This document shows positions 56,942 through 64,000 of a stretch of DNA of 64,000 bases, in pieces (within the stretch, counting starts at the first letter, position 1; every line of letters begins with the position of its first letter). This stretch comes from Hyphomonadaceae bacterium (lineage in GTDB: Bacteria; Pseudomonadota; Alphaproteobacteria; Caulobacterales; Hyphomonadaceae): the NCBI GenBank assembly GCA_024742355.1, contig JANSYM010000009.1, forward strand, positions 124,001-188,000, in the 5' to 3' direction. A program made the translations under genes and the position numbers. A model generated the notes under the pieces. The model saw nothing but the letters and a program-made list of their open reading frames with translations. It ran no database searches and had not been told where the DNA came from.

Positions 56942-57586
56942 TTATAGATCTATACTAGACGATATTTCCAAAGCATCATCGACTTCAACGCCCAGATATC
57001 TGACTGTGCTTTCGAGCTTGCTATGCCCCAATAGAAGCTGAACGGCTCGCAAGTTGCCGGTTTTTCGATAGATCAAAGCTGCCTTCGTTCGGCGTAGAGA
57101 GTGGGTCCCATATGTTGCCGGATTCAAACCGATTGATGCCACCCAGTGTTGAACCAGCCTGGAATATTGCCGCGTCGAGAGGTGTGGCGATGATCTCACT
57201 CGGCTTTTAAACAGATAGTCCTCGGAATTTAGGCCTTTCTCGTCGATAAGCGCTTTGACTGTTTTGCGAGTGTTCCTTGATATCTCGAAATGAACGGGTC
57301 GCGAGGTCTTCTTCTGAATAATCACTCCGCGGGTTTTCACCTCACCTCCGGCAAAGATGTCACTCACCCTGATTCTAACAAGATCACAGCCGCGTAGCTT
57401 GCTGTCGATTGCGAGATTAAACATAGCGAGGCTCCGCGTGTTACCTTCAAGTTCGAGCCGTGTGCGAATGGCCCAGACTTCCTTCATTTTTAAAGCTGGC
57501 TTTTGGCCTGTCAGTTTTCCACCAGCGATGTGATTAGATGTTTGGAAGCTTTCCGACATAAGTGATTGAAATAGATCGTCCTGCAT
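56942..57586 (-). CDS. Small tyrosine recombinase/integrase
   Basis: From the ATG at 57586 (MQDDLFQSLM) the protein has 214 residues, nearly all of it catalytic domain. Arg I is in LAIDSKLRGCDLVRI, HSLRRTKAALIY gives the His/Arg of box II, and LLGHSKLESTVRYLGVE the last His and Tyr. Short integrases of this type without a full N-terminal arm-binding domain are frequent in alphaproteobacterial genomes and plasmids. It faces the tandem pair and has its own terminator, so it may belong to a separate element. Confidence 0.87.
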   Translation of the reverse strand: MQDDLFQSLMSESFQTSNHIAGGKLTGQKPALKMKEVWAIRTRLELEGNTRSLAMFNLAIDSKLRGCDLVRIRVSDIFAGGEVKTRGVIIQKKTSRPVHFEISRNTRKTVKALIDEKGLNSEDYLFKSRVRSSPHLSTRQYSRLVQHWVASIGLNPATYGTHSLRRTKAALIYRKTGNLRAVQLLLGHSKLESTVRYLGVEVDDALEISSSIDL

Positions 57587-57758
57587 ATCTGAGTCCTTCA
57601 ATGGTCCAACCACACCATGCGGCTGGTTCGATGAAGGCATGCAATTCAGCGGCTTGCGCGAGTGGGAGCAGTCGCAAATAATGCCGAAATCGCTGAATCC
57701 AATCAAACTTATCAGCCTGATCGAATAAGTGTTTCTTCAATTTTTCCCGTAAACCCAC
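57534..57758 (-). CDS. Possible short gene or gene remnant
   Basis: A 74-codon frame starting with GTG, overlapping the end of the Crp-like gene and the start of the small recombinase gene. Between the two genes it reads as protein-like sequence (FDWIQRFRHYLRLLPLAQ, then AELHAFIEPAAWCGWTIEGL) that I cannot assign. It could be a fragment of a larger lost gene at an insertion boundary. The evidence is only the look of the translation. Confidence 0.25.
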   Translation of the reverse strand: MGLREKLKKHLFDQADKFDWIQRFRHYLRLLPLAQAAELHAFIEPAAWCGWTIEGLRYAGRSISITYVGKLPNI

Positions 57759-58384
57759 CGCGTGAGTCCCGGCCTGTCCAGAATAACGGTCCTACCATAG
57801 TTAGTGCTGACTAGACCCAACCCGGACATCTTCTTGAGTGCAGTCCCTATCGTGTTGCGTGACACGCCCATTTGGTGAGCGAGTCTGGATTGATTGAGCG
57901 AGACTTCATCATCGAATTCCGAAAACTCCAATAGGCGCTTGCCCAGGCGCCGCGCCAGCGGAAGACGACGCTCTTCTTCCAAAGTATCAAAGGCGCGCCC
58001 CAGACGGTCACTCAAAAAGCCAATCAACTCGCGGCGCGCAGAAGGATTTGAATCGATCAGCTCCCAGAGTTCCCGCTCGCTAATCTGGATCAAATCGCAA
58101 TCCTCAATGGTCTCGCCTGTATGCGATCGGGGGCGTTTCATCAAAAGCGGGAAAAGTCCGAAGGCGTCACCAACTGTCAGAATGGCGGCCACGCTTGAGT
58201 GTCCATCCTCACTGGTTCGAAACATTGAAATCCGTCCAGACACGATAAGCGAAAAGCTTTGGGCTGGTGAACCTTGCTGGTAAACGAGTCTGCCTGCTGC
58301 GATGTGTTCGCGTCGCCCCGAAGCCGCAAGGAAATCAAACAGGCGTAGCGGCAAGCGATCGCGAGCTTGGGTGACATGAGGCAT
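57737..58384 (-). CDS. Crp/Fnr family transcriptional regulator
   Basis: The start MPHVTQARDRLPLRLFDFLA at 58384 gives 215 residues; a frame to 58465 adds 27 residues over the divergent promoter. The cyclic-nucleotide-binding-like fold (about 15-125) contains GRLVYQQGSPAQSFSLIVSG and SSVAAILTVGDAFGLFPLL. The C-terminal winged HTH has QSRLAHQMGVSRNTIGTALK (about 170-189). Iron-sulfur cysteines of FNR are absent, so an oxygen-sensing cluster is unlikely. It is divergent from the lipoprotein/TonB receptor genes and probably regulates them. Confidence 0.88.
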   Translation of the reverse strand: MPHVTQARDRLPLRLFDFLAASGRREHIAAGRLVYQQGSPAQSFSLIVSGRISMFRTSEDGHSSVAAILTVGDAFGLFPLLMKRPRSHTGETIEDCDLIQISERELWELIDSNPSARRELIGFLSDRLGRAFDTLEEERRLPLARRLGKRLLEFSEFDDEVSLNQSRLAHQMGVSRNTIGTALKKMSGLGLVSTNYGRTVILDRPGLTRWVYGKN

Positions 58385-58412
58385 TTTTGCATCTCCTGAG
58401 TGACAGATGCTT

Positions 58413-58426
58413 GAATTGCACAATTC
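58413..58426. promoter_or_regulatory. Candidate operator in the Crp-like/lipoprotein intergenic region
   Basis: GAATTG-CA-CAATTC, perfect 6-bp arms, lies 54 bp before the lipoprotein ATG and 29 bp before the Crp-like ATG. The spacing is not the classical TGTGA-N6-TCACA or TTGAT-N4-ATCAA of Crp/Fnr, but the position suits a shared operator. Confidence 0.4.
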
Positions 58427-58479
58427 TTGGCATTCTTCATGTCTTTTTTGCCGTAGCGGATTCAAAAAGGGAGGAAGCT

Positions 58480-59991
58480 ATGCTGAGACAGTTTAGTGTA
58501 GGCATTTGCGTGTTAGCTTTGGCACTCGCGAGCTGTGGGCAAGTCGAGTCTGCCGATGAAAATGCGGAAAGCATCGCCACGGGAGACGCCATCGAGACGG
58601 CTGATACATTCGGCCCAATACCCGGACCCAGAACGTGTTTCTGGATGCGTGGCCCGCACAGCGCTGATCCGTATATCAATCTTGCCTATCCAGATGCCAA
58701 CGTCTTTTATTGGGCATCCACTTTCACCGTACCGGATGACGCTGAGTTACGCATTGAGGGCGAGTATCCCTACTCGCGCTACATGTCTCTGATTTCCTAT
58801 GACGAACGCGGGCGCCCGGTCGAGTCGCTTGCCGACTATCTGATCGCACCCGGCGCGGCCCCCGACGGTCCATCCAGCGCGGATCTCGCACCAGAGCGCA
58901 AGCCGGTTCGTTTTGCCTGGAACGTCGCTCATGCACAGGACGTCGATGATAATGGCCGCAGCATCAATCCCTTCATTCCCGGCAACCGCAGGGACAGCAA
59001 AAACCGGGATTATTTTGTAAAAGTGGTGAGCGCGGCCCCTGAGAACGAGCGCGCCATTGGAGAGCGTACTGAGAGCAGTAGTGGAAATATTCTCCATGTC
59101 CCGCGCTATGGAGCGGGCAATCAACAGATGGTGCTATATCGCATATATTTGCCAGATGACCGCAAGGCACCTGATGGCGGTGTCAGCCTGCCTGAGCCTG
59201 TGCTTGTTTATCCTGATGGCACGGAGCTGCGTGGCCAGGACGCCTGCGATAAATTGAATTCAAGTCAACCGCTGGCGATCTCTCTCGACGCTGTTGGCGT
59301 GCCGCCATCGGAATATCGCAAACTGATCAACCAGCCGGACAAACCTGACACCTGGCCCTCCAAGATACCGGCTGAATGGTTCATCCAACTCGACCGGGAG
59401 AGCCTGCTTGGCATCTACACAGGCTACACCAATCCGGATGCGCGGCGGTCTGAAGGCGGATTCTACCCCAACCTTGATAACCACTACATACGCACGATTA
59501 TCAATCGCAAGCATGGCAAAGTCTTCATGCTGCGCGGTAAAGCCCCTTCCACGCCCACAACACACAAGGGCGACATGGTCATGGGCGATGGCGAATTACG
59601 GTATTGGTCAATCTGTTCTAATCAGGGGCTGTCAAACACGCGCGTCAATGATTGTCTGTTTGACGAAGAAATACCCCTCGATGCGCGCGGTTACTATACG
59701 GTGGTCATCAGCCGGGAAGAAGACCGTCCGAGGAATGCTGTCCCTGAATGTGGCATCGGCTGGTTGCCGATGGCGGAAGATGGTGACGGCCTGTTCGACC
59801 CAGATGTGACTGTCGTGCAAATCCGGCACATGTTGACCGCGCCAGATTTCGATCATTCGGTTCAACGCGTCTTCCGCCAGGAAAATCTCGAAAAGGTGAT
59901 GGGCCAGTACCTTCCGGTTTCCAGATACGGCCTTCCCAACCAGATCGAGACATTTTTTCCATGTATGCCGCGATCCAAATCAGCGGACTGA
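58480..59991 (+). CDS. Lipoprotein of unknown function, TonB-receptor partner
   Basis: From the ATG at 58480 (GGGAGGA upstream) the product has 503 residues and a lipoprotein signal peptide with lipobox LASC, Cys19. The mature protein contains further cysteines (TCFW, QDACDK, SICSN, DCLFD, PECGI, FFPCM) that could form disulfides. The region AELRIEGEYPYSRYMSLISYD (about 87-107) and NPYI-like segment DPYINLAYPDANVFYW resemble the beta-sandwich of DUF1214-type proteins, but only loosely. It precedes a TonB-dependent receptor by 107 bp and is divergent from a Crp-like gene. A surface or periplasmic role in uptake is inferred from context. Confidence 0.75.
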   Translation: MLRQFSVGICVLALALASCGQVESADENAESIATGDAIETADTFGPIPGPRTCFWMRGPHSADPYINLAYPDANVFYWASTFTVPDDAELRIEGEYPYSRYMSLISYDERGRPVESLADYLIAPGAAPDGPSSADLAPERKPVRFAWNVAHAQDVDDNGRSINPFIPGNRRDSKNRDYFVKVVSAAPENERAIGERTESSSGNILHVPRYGAGNQQMVLYRIYLPDDRKAPDGGVSLPEPVLVYPDGTELRGQDACDKLNSSQPLAISLDAVGVPPSEYRKLINQPDKPDTWPSKIPAEWFIQLDRESLLGIYTGYTNPDARRSEGGFYPNLDNHYIRTIINRKHGKVFMLRGKAPSTPTTHKGDMVMGDGELRYWSICSNQGLSNTRVNDCLFDEEIPLDARGYYTVVISREEDRPRNAVPECGIGWLPMAEDGDGLFDPDVTVVQIRHMLTAPDFDHSVQRVFRQENLEKVMGQYLPVSRYGLPNQIETFFPCMPRSKSAD

Positions 59992-60098
59992 TATGAACAT
60001 CAAACAGTGGCTGACAGCGATAGGACGTGTGCAAATTGCTTGAGGCGCTCGTTCGAACAAAATAATCATCAACATAGAAAAATTTAGGAGGAATATCG

Positions 60099-62423
60099 AT
60101 GTATAAATCCATTCTCATGACGGGCGTTTGCCTGGCGCTTGTGCCAGGTTTCGCCAGCGCACAAGAGTCTGACGGCACTGAGGTGCAGGAAGCGCGCCGT
60201 CTTACTGCAGTGACAGTGACAGCACAAAAGCGGGCACAAGACGTTCAGGATGTCCCAATCTCCATCTCTGCCTATGGCGAAGACTTTATCGAAGATTCTG
60301 GCGTCGAGACGCTTGGCGATATCTCGCTTTATTCGCCAAACTTCACCATCACCAGTTCATCGCAAAAGACCAATTCCCGTATCGCCATTCGCGGTGTCGG
60401 CTCGGTTGGTAATGCAGGCATCGAACCGTCTGTCGGTGTCTTTATTGACGGTGTTTATTATCCGCGCCCGGGGTCTGTCATTGGCAATTTGATCGATCTT
60501 GAAGCGATTGAAGTTCTGCGCGGTCCGCAGGGAACGCTTTTTGGCCGCAACACGCCGATGGGCGCTCTGAATGTGCGTACAAAAAATCCGTCTGATGATT
60601 TCGAGTATTATGTTGAAGGCGGTTTCGGCTCTTATGATGCTTTTGACCTTGGCGGCGTAATTTCAGGCCCTCTTAGCGACAAGGTTTCTGGGCGTCTAAG
60701 CGCAAAATACTCAGAGCGCGGCGGCTATGGCGACAATCTGCTGACGAACGAGGAGTATGGCGAACAGGATGATTTCAATATCCGTGGCAAGCTATTGTTC
60801 GACTTGAGTGACAATTTAGAAGTCAAGGTCTCTGCCGATTATGGCGAAATCAACTCAGGCGGTCAGGCGATCGAATTTTTGAATGGCACAGAAAGCCCGG
60901 TATTTCTGGGTACGCTTCAGGCGCTTGCGGGGCCTGATGCAGCGCAAATTCTGACAAACGACCCGTTCGATCACGACATCTATCAGGATCACCGCGACAG
61001 TTTGGCTGATGAACAGTGGGGCGTTGCGGTTGATGCGTCCTGGGAACTCGGTTCCGGGCACACTCTTCGTTCAATCACCAGTTACCGCGACTGGGAAGCC
61101 AAGTATTTCGAGAGCGCAATTCGCCTGCCGATCCAGCTCTTCCCACGCAAGACAGACTATAATAACGAGACCTTCAGTCAGGAATTCCAGCTGCTGTCAC
61201 CGACGGGTGAGACCTTCGAGTATGTCCTGGGCGCATTCTTCTATGACGAGACATATGAGATCAGTCAGGATTTCGATCTTGGCGCACAATTCTGTATTCC
61301 TGTCGTTGCCGGGCTCGCGGGTCTGCCAGCCGCCCAAGGCTGTGCCGCAGGACAGCAGATTGATGCTTCCGATGGTGAGTTTGCCCAGGATCTTCAAAGC
61401 ATGGCCTTCTTTGGCCAGGGCACATATCATGTGAATGACCAATTATCGTTCACGCTTGGTGGTCGCTGGACATCCGACGAGAAGGACGCTGACTTCTCAA
61501 ACGTTGTGAACAACCCATTCGTCATTGCGCTCAGCGTGCGTGATAATGAAAACCGCCCGGGTCTGACTGTCGACGATTCAAAATTCACATACTTCGCCAA
61601 TGCCAGCTACTTCCCGGTTGATGACACAATGCTGTTCGCAACGGTTTCAACGGGTTACAAATCTGGTGGCTTTAACACGGATGGAACGTTCCCCGCCCTT
61701 ACCGAAGAGCAGCGCGTTTTTGCTGAGGAAGACACGACCAATTACGAAGTCGGTATCAAGACGCAATTGCTTGATAATACCCTTCAGCTGAATGCGACGC
61801 TGTTCCGGATGGATATTGAAGGATTCCAGGACCGGGCCTTCGATGGCATTTCTTTCATCACGCGCAATGTCGGTGAATTACGCCAGCAGGGTGTCGAAGC
61901 TGATTTCGTCTGGGCTCCGCTCGATCAACTGACCTTCAACGGCGGTCTGTCCTATCTTGATAGTGAATTCCAAGATTATCGAAACGCTTCGCCGCTTCCC
62001 GGCGGGCCTGTGCAAGACCTCACCGGGCAGAGAGCGCATTTCGCTCCAGAATGGCAGGGTTCACTTGTCGCCGACTGGACGGACGCATTCACACCCATCT
62101 CCGGCACAGAATACTTCCTGCGCGGCGAGACCCAGTATGTTGGTGATCAGAATATCGGGGGTAATACCAATCAGAACCCGCAATCTTTCCAGGAAGGCTA
62201 TCAGCTCTTTAACGCACGCATCGGCCTACGCGCGGATGATGAGCGTTGGGAAGTCAATCTATTCGGCAAGAATTTGGGTGATGAAGGGTACTGCCTGACG
62301 ATCTTCGATCAACCTTTTGGGGGCCAACTCGGCGGGGTAAATCCTGTGGCAAATACAATTCCCCAGCGCTGCGCTGTAGGGGCTCCGCAAACTTGGGGTG
62401 TGCAACTCAAATTGAGAAACTGA
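60099..62423 (+). CDS. TonB-dependent outer membrane receptor
   Basis: A 774-residue outer membrane beta-barrel for energised uptake. Signal peptide 1-22 (ending FASA), then a TonB box region LTAVTVTAQKRAQDVQDVPI (about 36-55). The plug domain contains NSRIAIRGVGSVGNAGIEPS and VEVLRGPQGTLFGRNTPMGALN-like sequence (read here as AIEVLRGPQGTLFGRNTPMG). The barrel ends in GVQLKLRN. No N-terminal signalling (STN) domain is seen. The type is that common in Caulobacterales and sphingomonads with unknown substrates. An AGGAGGAA ribosome site precedes the ATG and a terminator follows. Confidence 0.93.
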   Translation: MYKSILMTGVCLALVPGFASAQESDGTEVQEARRLTAVTVTAQKRAQDVQDVPISISAYGEDFIEDSGVETLGDISLYSPNFTITSSSQKTNSRIAIRGVGSVGNAGIEPSVGVFIDGVYYPRPGSVIGNLIDLEAIEVLRGPQGTLFGRNTPMGALNVRTKNPSDDFEYYVEGGFGSYDAFDLGGVISGPLSDKVSGRLSAKYSERGGYGDNLLTNEEYGEQDDFNIRGKLLFDLSDNLEVKVSADYGEINSGGQAIEFLNGTESPVFLGTLQALAGPDAAQILTNDPFDHDIYQDHRDSLADEQWGVAVDASWELGSGHTLRSITSYRDWEAKYFESAIRLPIQLFPRKTDYNNETFSQEFQLLSPTGETFEYVLGAFFYDETYEISQDFDLGAQFCIPVVAGLAGLPAAQGCAAGQQIDASDGEFAQDLQSMAFFGQGTYHVNDQLSFTLGGRWTSDEKDADFSNVVNNPFVIALSVRDNENRPGLTVDDSKFTYFANASYFPVDDTMLFATVSTGYKSGGFNTDGTFPALTEEQRVFAEEDTTNYEVGIKTQLLDNTLQLNATLFRMDIEGFQDRAFDGISFITRNVGELRQQGVEADFVWAPLDQLTFNGGLSYLDSEFQDYRNASPLPGGPVQDLTGQRAHFAPEWQGSLVADWTDAFTPISGTEYFLRGETQYVGDQNIGGNTNQNPQSFQEGYQLFNARIGLRADDERWEVNLFGKNLGDEGYCLTIFDQPFGGQLGGVNPVANTIPQRCAVGAPQTWGVQLKLRN

Positions 62424-62454
62424 TATTCGCAACAGATAATCAGGACACATTACT

Positions 62455-62493
62455 GACGCCGCCTGTGTTTTCATTGGCGGCGTCTTTCGGTTT
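62455..62493 (+). terminator. Terminator of the TonB receptor gene
   Basis: GACGCCGCC pairs with GGCGGCGTC (9 bp, 12-base loop), followed by TTTCGGTTT, about 30 bases after the stop. Confidence 0.85.
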
Positions 62494-62723
62494 GATAGTG
62501 TGCGGCAACCCTCATCGGTGACTGAGCGCTAGTGATGGATTTATGGCCTTCAAGGACAAATGTTTGCAACGAACCAAACTATGAGCGCATAAATGTTGGC
62601 TACTTTTGTCCGAAAACCTGCAAAAAGCAGTCATTCGCGATTTATGACCTAATGTCTCGATTTGGCGAGAAATTTCCGTTGGTCAGGTCAAGGCCGAACG
62701 TCAGCAAAGGGCGTTGCCAGACA
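62494..62723. other. Non-coding stretch, nothing recognised
   Basis: About 230 bp of lower GC between the TonB receptor terminator and the small membrane protein gene. I see no gene, RNA or clear repeat. Confidence 0.5.
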
Positions 62724-63083
62724 TTAGATTTTTGAAACGCCTAGATCATCTCGTAAGGCCGCCTTTAGCTTGTCATGAGCCTCATATCGTTCCGCTACGT
62801 CGTCATTGGTCTCAACGATTCTGGCGATGGCTCTACGCACATTTGGAGGAGAGACTAAGTCACATCGCATTTGCCAATATGCAAAATTCTTGGCGGCCTT
62901 GTCAGATCGAGAGACAGCCGCCTCGTGGTATGCTTCCAACAATCCGATGTATGCCGCTTTGCGTTCTTCAAAGTTCCGTCTTTTCGTCTGACTTCTGTTT
63001 TGCAACCAAGACTGAGCGAGGGCCGTTATAATCGAACCAAGACCAAATGCCGTTAAGAGCGGAAGAACGAGCTCCGGGTTCAA
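62724..63083 (-). CDS. Small membrane-anchored helical protein
   Basis: The preferred start is a TTG at 63083 with AAAGGA eight bases upstream, giving 119 residues; a longer frame from 63188 overlaps the upstream gene and is unlikely. One transmembrane helix (ELVLPLLTAFGLGSIITALA, about 3-22) is followed by a basic stretch QNRSQTKRRNFEERKAAY and a long helical cytoplasmic part. I do not recognise a named family. It starts 22 bases after the GIY-YIG gene stop, so the two likely form an operon. Confidence 0.65.
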   Translation of the reverse strand: MNPELVLPLLTAFGLGSIITALAQSWLQNRSQTKRRNFEERKAAYIGLLEAYHEAAVSRSDKAAKNFAYWQMRCDLVSPPNVRRAIARIVETNDDVAERYEAHDKLKAALRDDLGVSKI

Positions 63084-63105
63084 TTTCTTTGTCCTTTGAT
63101 GTTGC

Positions 63106-63810
63106 TCACTGAAATTTTCGCCTTTTGAACGCTCGTATGTCTTTGCGCGTGAGTTTGAACCACTCGCCATTTGCACGTCTATCAGCAAATCGTCGATGCC
63201 AGTAACTTTCTATCCCACTAGGGTCGTCGGTCCGTATCGTATGAACAAGATCGACCTTTTCAGGCATTGAAACACCAATCTCCTTTACTCGACGCTCGAT
63301 CTCCTCACTTCTACCAATTTTGTAATGAGCGCCTGACTTCAAAAGGTACACGAAACCTTCCTGAGCACTTTCCTGGACGGTGTTTGTGTCTCCTTGGTCG
63401 GGTAGTAAGTTGGCTATAGCTGCAAACTCTTCATGTCCGGCCACCCAATCGGAAAGCGCACGAAGCAACGAGGCCTTGTTACCAAAGTGCTTCGAAAATG
63501 TCGTGTGTGAGGGAAAGCTTTCATTATCGCGCGCATGCATTCGCACATCAACTTCGGCAGGTATTCGTCCGAGTTGTTGAACGAACTCAGCGTATTGTTG
63601 AAGAATACGATCCGAAGAAAGTTTACCTTGCTTTTTGTTGGGTTCGAGACCCGCTTCAATAAGAGCCGCACTCCAACTCCTCCAATGAACGCCGTACCAC
63701 TCAGGTTTTCTAATCCCTGTCTCTCTTTCAAACACGACCATGCCCGGGGCGCGGTTGTTTTTTTCATAAACTCGCTGGATTTCAGATAGTATGAATTCAC
63801 GAGATGGCAT
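63106..63810 (-). CDS. GIY-YIG nuclease family protein with homing-associated repeats
   Basis: The 234-residue protein has two N-terminal helical repeats of the homing-endonuclease-associated type (about 6-54, including RAPGMVVFERETGI and HWRSWSAALIEAGL; about 68-125, including YAEFVQQLGRIPAEVDVRMH). The C-terminal domain (about 150-230) is GIY-YIG of the MUG113/T5orf172 kind: GFVYLLKSGAHYKIGRSEEI, then VDLVHTIRTDDPSGIESYWH and FADRRANGEWFKLT. The Tyr, Arg and Glu expected at the active site are present. Its role is unknown; relatives occur in mobile DNA and near defence genes. It is followed by a small membrane protein gene. Confidence 0.85.
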   Translation of the reverse strand: MPSREFILSEIQRVYEKNNRAPGMVVFERETGIRKPEWYGVHWRSWSAALIEAGLEPNKKQGKLSSDRILQQYAEFVQQLGRIPAEVDVRMHARDNESFPSHTTFSKHFGNKASLLRALSDWVAGHEEFAAIANLLPDQGDTNTVQESAQEGFVYLLKSGAHYKIGRSEEIERRVKEIGVSMPEKVDLVHTIRTDDPSGIESYWHRRFADRRANGEWFKLTRKDIRAFKRRKFQ

Positions 63811-64000
63811 GTTGGTGTCCTGCTTGGGGTATTAGCAATCCCCGTAGCACAACAGCAATTGCTCCAATCTGCAAGTGCGGGTGGGTCGTCTCGTCTGCTT
63901 CGTGGGATATTTGAGCTATCAGATTTGGGTCGCATAGCGAACGAATTTGCGCGAAATATTGAATGCCAATCGAAAGACTTGATCATCATGCAAATCGACG

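Noticed and set aside
57737-58384. Idea that the Crp-like protein is a true FNR oxygen sensor
   Set aside because: The N-terminal cysteine cluster needed for an iron-sulfur cluster is absent from the likely translated region.
1-64000. Search for CRISPR arrays, rRNA genes and complete insertion sequences
   Set aside because: No regularly spaced palindromic repeats, no rRNA signature and no transposase with terminal repeats were seen.

Overview
The window looks like a chromosomal segment of an alphaproteobacterium of the Caulobacterales/Hyphomonadales type. The evidence is a ftsQ-ftsA-ftsZ-lpxC cell division cluster, a CpdR-type single-domain receiver next to an N-formylglutamate amidohydrolase, an ELM1-family protein, a DUF1244 protein, CtrA-like TTAA-N7-TTAA boxes and high-GC codon use. 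The genus cannot be fixed from the sequence alone.

Layout. Positions 1-6024 hold the 3' part of a giant surface protein with cadherin-like repeats, FG-GAP repeats and a short RTX-like stretch. Positions 6322-10933 are ftsQ-ftsA-ftsZ-lpxC. Positions 10930-49000 are mostly conserved housekeeping genes in short operons: ELM1 family, greA, carB, lepA, a GNAT and an acyl-CoA dehydrogenase, folE, pnp-rpsO, an ABC1/AarF kinase, a UvrD-type helicase, an L-2-hydroxyglutarate oxidase-like enzyme, dnaJ, gltD-GFA-gltB, uppP, a copper chaperone, trpS, murJ, glnD, a HisN-like phosphatase, an XRE regulator, an N-formylglutamate amidohydrolase and cpdR. Less usual items here are an RHH/EF-hand fusion ORF with a strong internal ribosome site (38921-39661), a GFA-domain gene inside the glutamate synthase operon, and a likely unannotated small RNA at about 47548-47626.

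A tRNA-Val(GAC) at 49077-49151 marks the start of accessory DNA. Immediately after it come an orphan protein, then an operon of an AlpA-like HTH protein, an RHH protein, a TraD/VirD4-type coupling protein and a short MobF relaxase without helicase domain, then two overlapping tyrosine recombinase genes and a third, opposite-strand recombinase. No mating-pair-formation genes are present, so the element is best read as mobilizable rather than self-conjugative. Its right end is not resolved.

Positions 57737-62423 form a likely uptake module: a Crp/Fnr regulator divergent from a secreted lipoprotein of unknown function, followed by a TonB-dependent receptor. The last part (62724-63810) is an operon with a homing-repeat/GIY-YIG protein and a small membrane protein. 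Start sites were moved from the longest possible ORF where a Shine-Dalgarno sequence or family length supported it. All functional calls rest on motif recognition by eye, without database searches.
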